5,447 nucleotides of DNA from Candidatus Pacearchaeota archaeon (GTDB lineage: Archaea; Nanoarchaeota; Nanoarchaeia; Pacearchaeales; GW2011-AR1): contig NZAS01000001.1 in NCBI GenBank assembly GCA_002686195.1, positions 8,926 to 14,372 of the forward strand. Direction: 5' to 3'. Each line of letters begins with the position of its first letter. The first letter of the stretch is position 1. Of the stretch, positions 4,676 through 5,447 are shown piece by piece. The notes under the pieces are model-generated. The model saw nothing but the letters and a program-made list of their open reading frames with translations. It was not told the DNA's origin and did no database searches. Made by a program: the position numbers and the translations under genes.

Positions 4676-5447
4676 GTGTACCACTCTCTGAAATGCTTTT
4701 CCATTCCATGAAATTCCTTTACATCCAATAGATCTAAGTTTTCTGGACATCCCAATTTAACTATAGTTTCTTGCCAATGTCCATGTTTACCAAAAGTGGG
4801 AAGTGGTGTAATTCCATAATCCCTACAATATTCGTGTATTAAAGTACCAGGTCCTAATGTATGAAAATTTAAATCACCCTCTTCAATATTATATCCTGAA
4901 TTTCCATTTATTACTTTTTGTCTATGAAAATATAAATTAATCAATATATCCATTGTATAAGAATTACTATAAAAACAAACATCATTAATATTAAACATAT
5001 TAAATTCATGTGGCATATTTCCACCATGAGTTGTATGTAATATATTATCCTCTAAAAACTCATATGAAAAATGTCTTTTTGGATCGAAAGCTATATCGGG
5101 TCTTGATTTTATAACAAGGTCATATTCAAAATCATTTTCAATTTCATACTTCCGTTTTAACATTACCGATTGTGAGAAACTATAAAACAAACTACTCCAA
5201 TGATCATCACCATAAAAATATTTTTGATCCATAATATCATATATTGATTTCTTACAATCATACCACTCTACTATCTCTTTAAATTCTTTCTTGGATACAT
5301 CTCTCCATTCATACTCTTGTGAAACACCCCTTCTATCTCCACTATAACTCCAAGTGTGAATAAAATAATCTACTTCTTCCTTTGAAGTACTCCAAAACCA
5401 TTTCTGATTTTCTTTTGCAATATCCCAATTACGAAGTTGGCCACTCA
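4669..5447 (-). CDS. Putative glycosyltransferase-like protein with SGQLRNW and SRPD motifs (5' end cut by window)
   Basis: The frame is open from the window edge to the TGA at 4671-4669, giving 258 residues; the first in-frame ATG at 5232 is internal, not the start. The visible protein begins SGQLRNWDIAKENQKWF, continues with VDYFIHTWSYS (about 26-36), then DDHWSSLFYSFSQS (80-93), LKRKYEIENDFEYDLVIKSRPDIAF (96-120) and HGGNMPHEFNMFN (140-152). A sequence of the type SGQ-x-R, a F-I-H-T-W strand, then Y-D-L-V-I-x-x-R-x-D is what I know from putative glycosyltransferases and hypothetical proteins of capsule and LPS loci, where the R-x-D strand may bind nucleotide sugar and metal. That role is inference. 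Because SGQLR usually lies close to the N-terminus in such proteins, probably only a handful of residues are missing. Its stop lies in repeat copy B. Confidence 0.65.
   Translation of the reverse strand, partial: SGQLRNWDIAKENQKWFWSTSKEEVDYFIHTWSYSGDRRGVSQEYEWRDVSKKEFKEIVEWYDCKKSIYDIMDQKYFYGDDHWSSLFYSFSQSVMLKRKYEIENDFEYDLVIKSRPDIAFDPKRHFSYEFLEDNILHTTHGGNMPHEFNMFNINDVCFYSNSYTMDILINLYFHRQKVINGNSGYNIEEGDLNFHTLGPGTLIHEYCRDYGITPLPTFGKHGHWQETIVKLGCPENLDLLDVKEFHGMEKHFREWYTK

Noticed and set aside
1..5447. Genes on the plus strand
   Set aside because: No plus-strand frame of useful length with a recognisable product was seen; the minus strand is filled by coupled genes end to end.

Overview
This is an A+T-rich fragment (roughly 70% A+T by eye) in which every gene lies on the minus strand, so the genes are read from position 5447 down to 1. 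Adjacent genes abut or overlap: ATGA or GTGA four-base overlaps, a TAATG one-base overlap, and one 26-base overlap. Only two gaps exist, each just under 30 bases. No promoter, terminator, RNA gene, transposase or CRISPR array is visible. The window looks like the interior of one long operon, with both end genes cut by the edges. The content (CMP-sugar synthetase-like protein, two glycosyltransferase-like proteins, a small sugar- or nucleotide-kinase-like P-loop protein, a dioxygenase) is typical of a surface polysaccharide cluster (O-antigen, capsule or glycan decoration). The host is probably a low-GC Gram-negative bacterium. A marine SAR11-like or Campylobacter-like genome would fit, but nothing here fixes the taxon.

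In transcription order: (1) 5447-4669, the 3' part of a putative glycosyltransferase-like protein with SGQLRNW and SRPD motifs; (2) 4639-3917, an uncharacterised protein with a G-T-H-R motif; (3) 3888-3133, a phytanoyl-CoA-dioxygenase-like Fe(II)/2-oxoglutarate oxygenase; (4) 3133-2213, a GT-B glycosyltransferase with a GYGH N-terminus; (5) 2216-1692, an APS-kinase (CysC)-like P-loop kinase; (6) 1717-752, a second, larger uncharacterised protein with a D-G-I-H-R motif; (7) 755-54, a CMP-sugar synthetase-like cytidylyltransferase; (8) 57-1, the first 19 codons of another gene.

Two observations stand out. First, genes (2) and (6) are diverged paralogues of a family I do not recognise. They share an N-terminal LKSF, a central YLE[LI]PxxFF, and a gapless C-terminal block, [DG]G-x-HR...DVPxFxR...P...C..KI. 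That block resembles the DGxHR...VPV element of ParB/sulfiredoxin-fold proteins, some of which bind nucleotides or are kinases. Second, a perfect 30-base direct repeat occurs at the two gene junctions on either side of gene (2). Each copy carries the upstream gene's stop codon and the downstream gene's Shine-Dalgarno sequence, so gene (2) sits as a clean 752-base module that could be gained or lost without disturbing its neighbours.

Working model (inference): the cluster makes and transfers a CMP-activated or phospho-modified sugar. The CysC-like kinase and the two GxHR proteins would act on a precursor, the dioxygenase would hydroxylate an intermediate, and the glycosyltransferases would assemble the glycan. 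The order of steps and the substrates cannot be read from this sequence.
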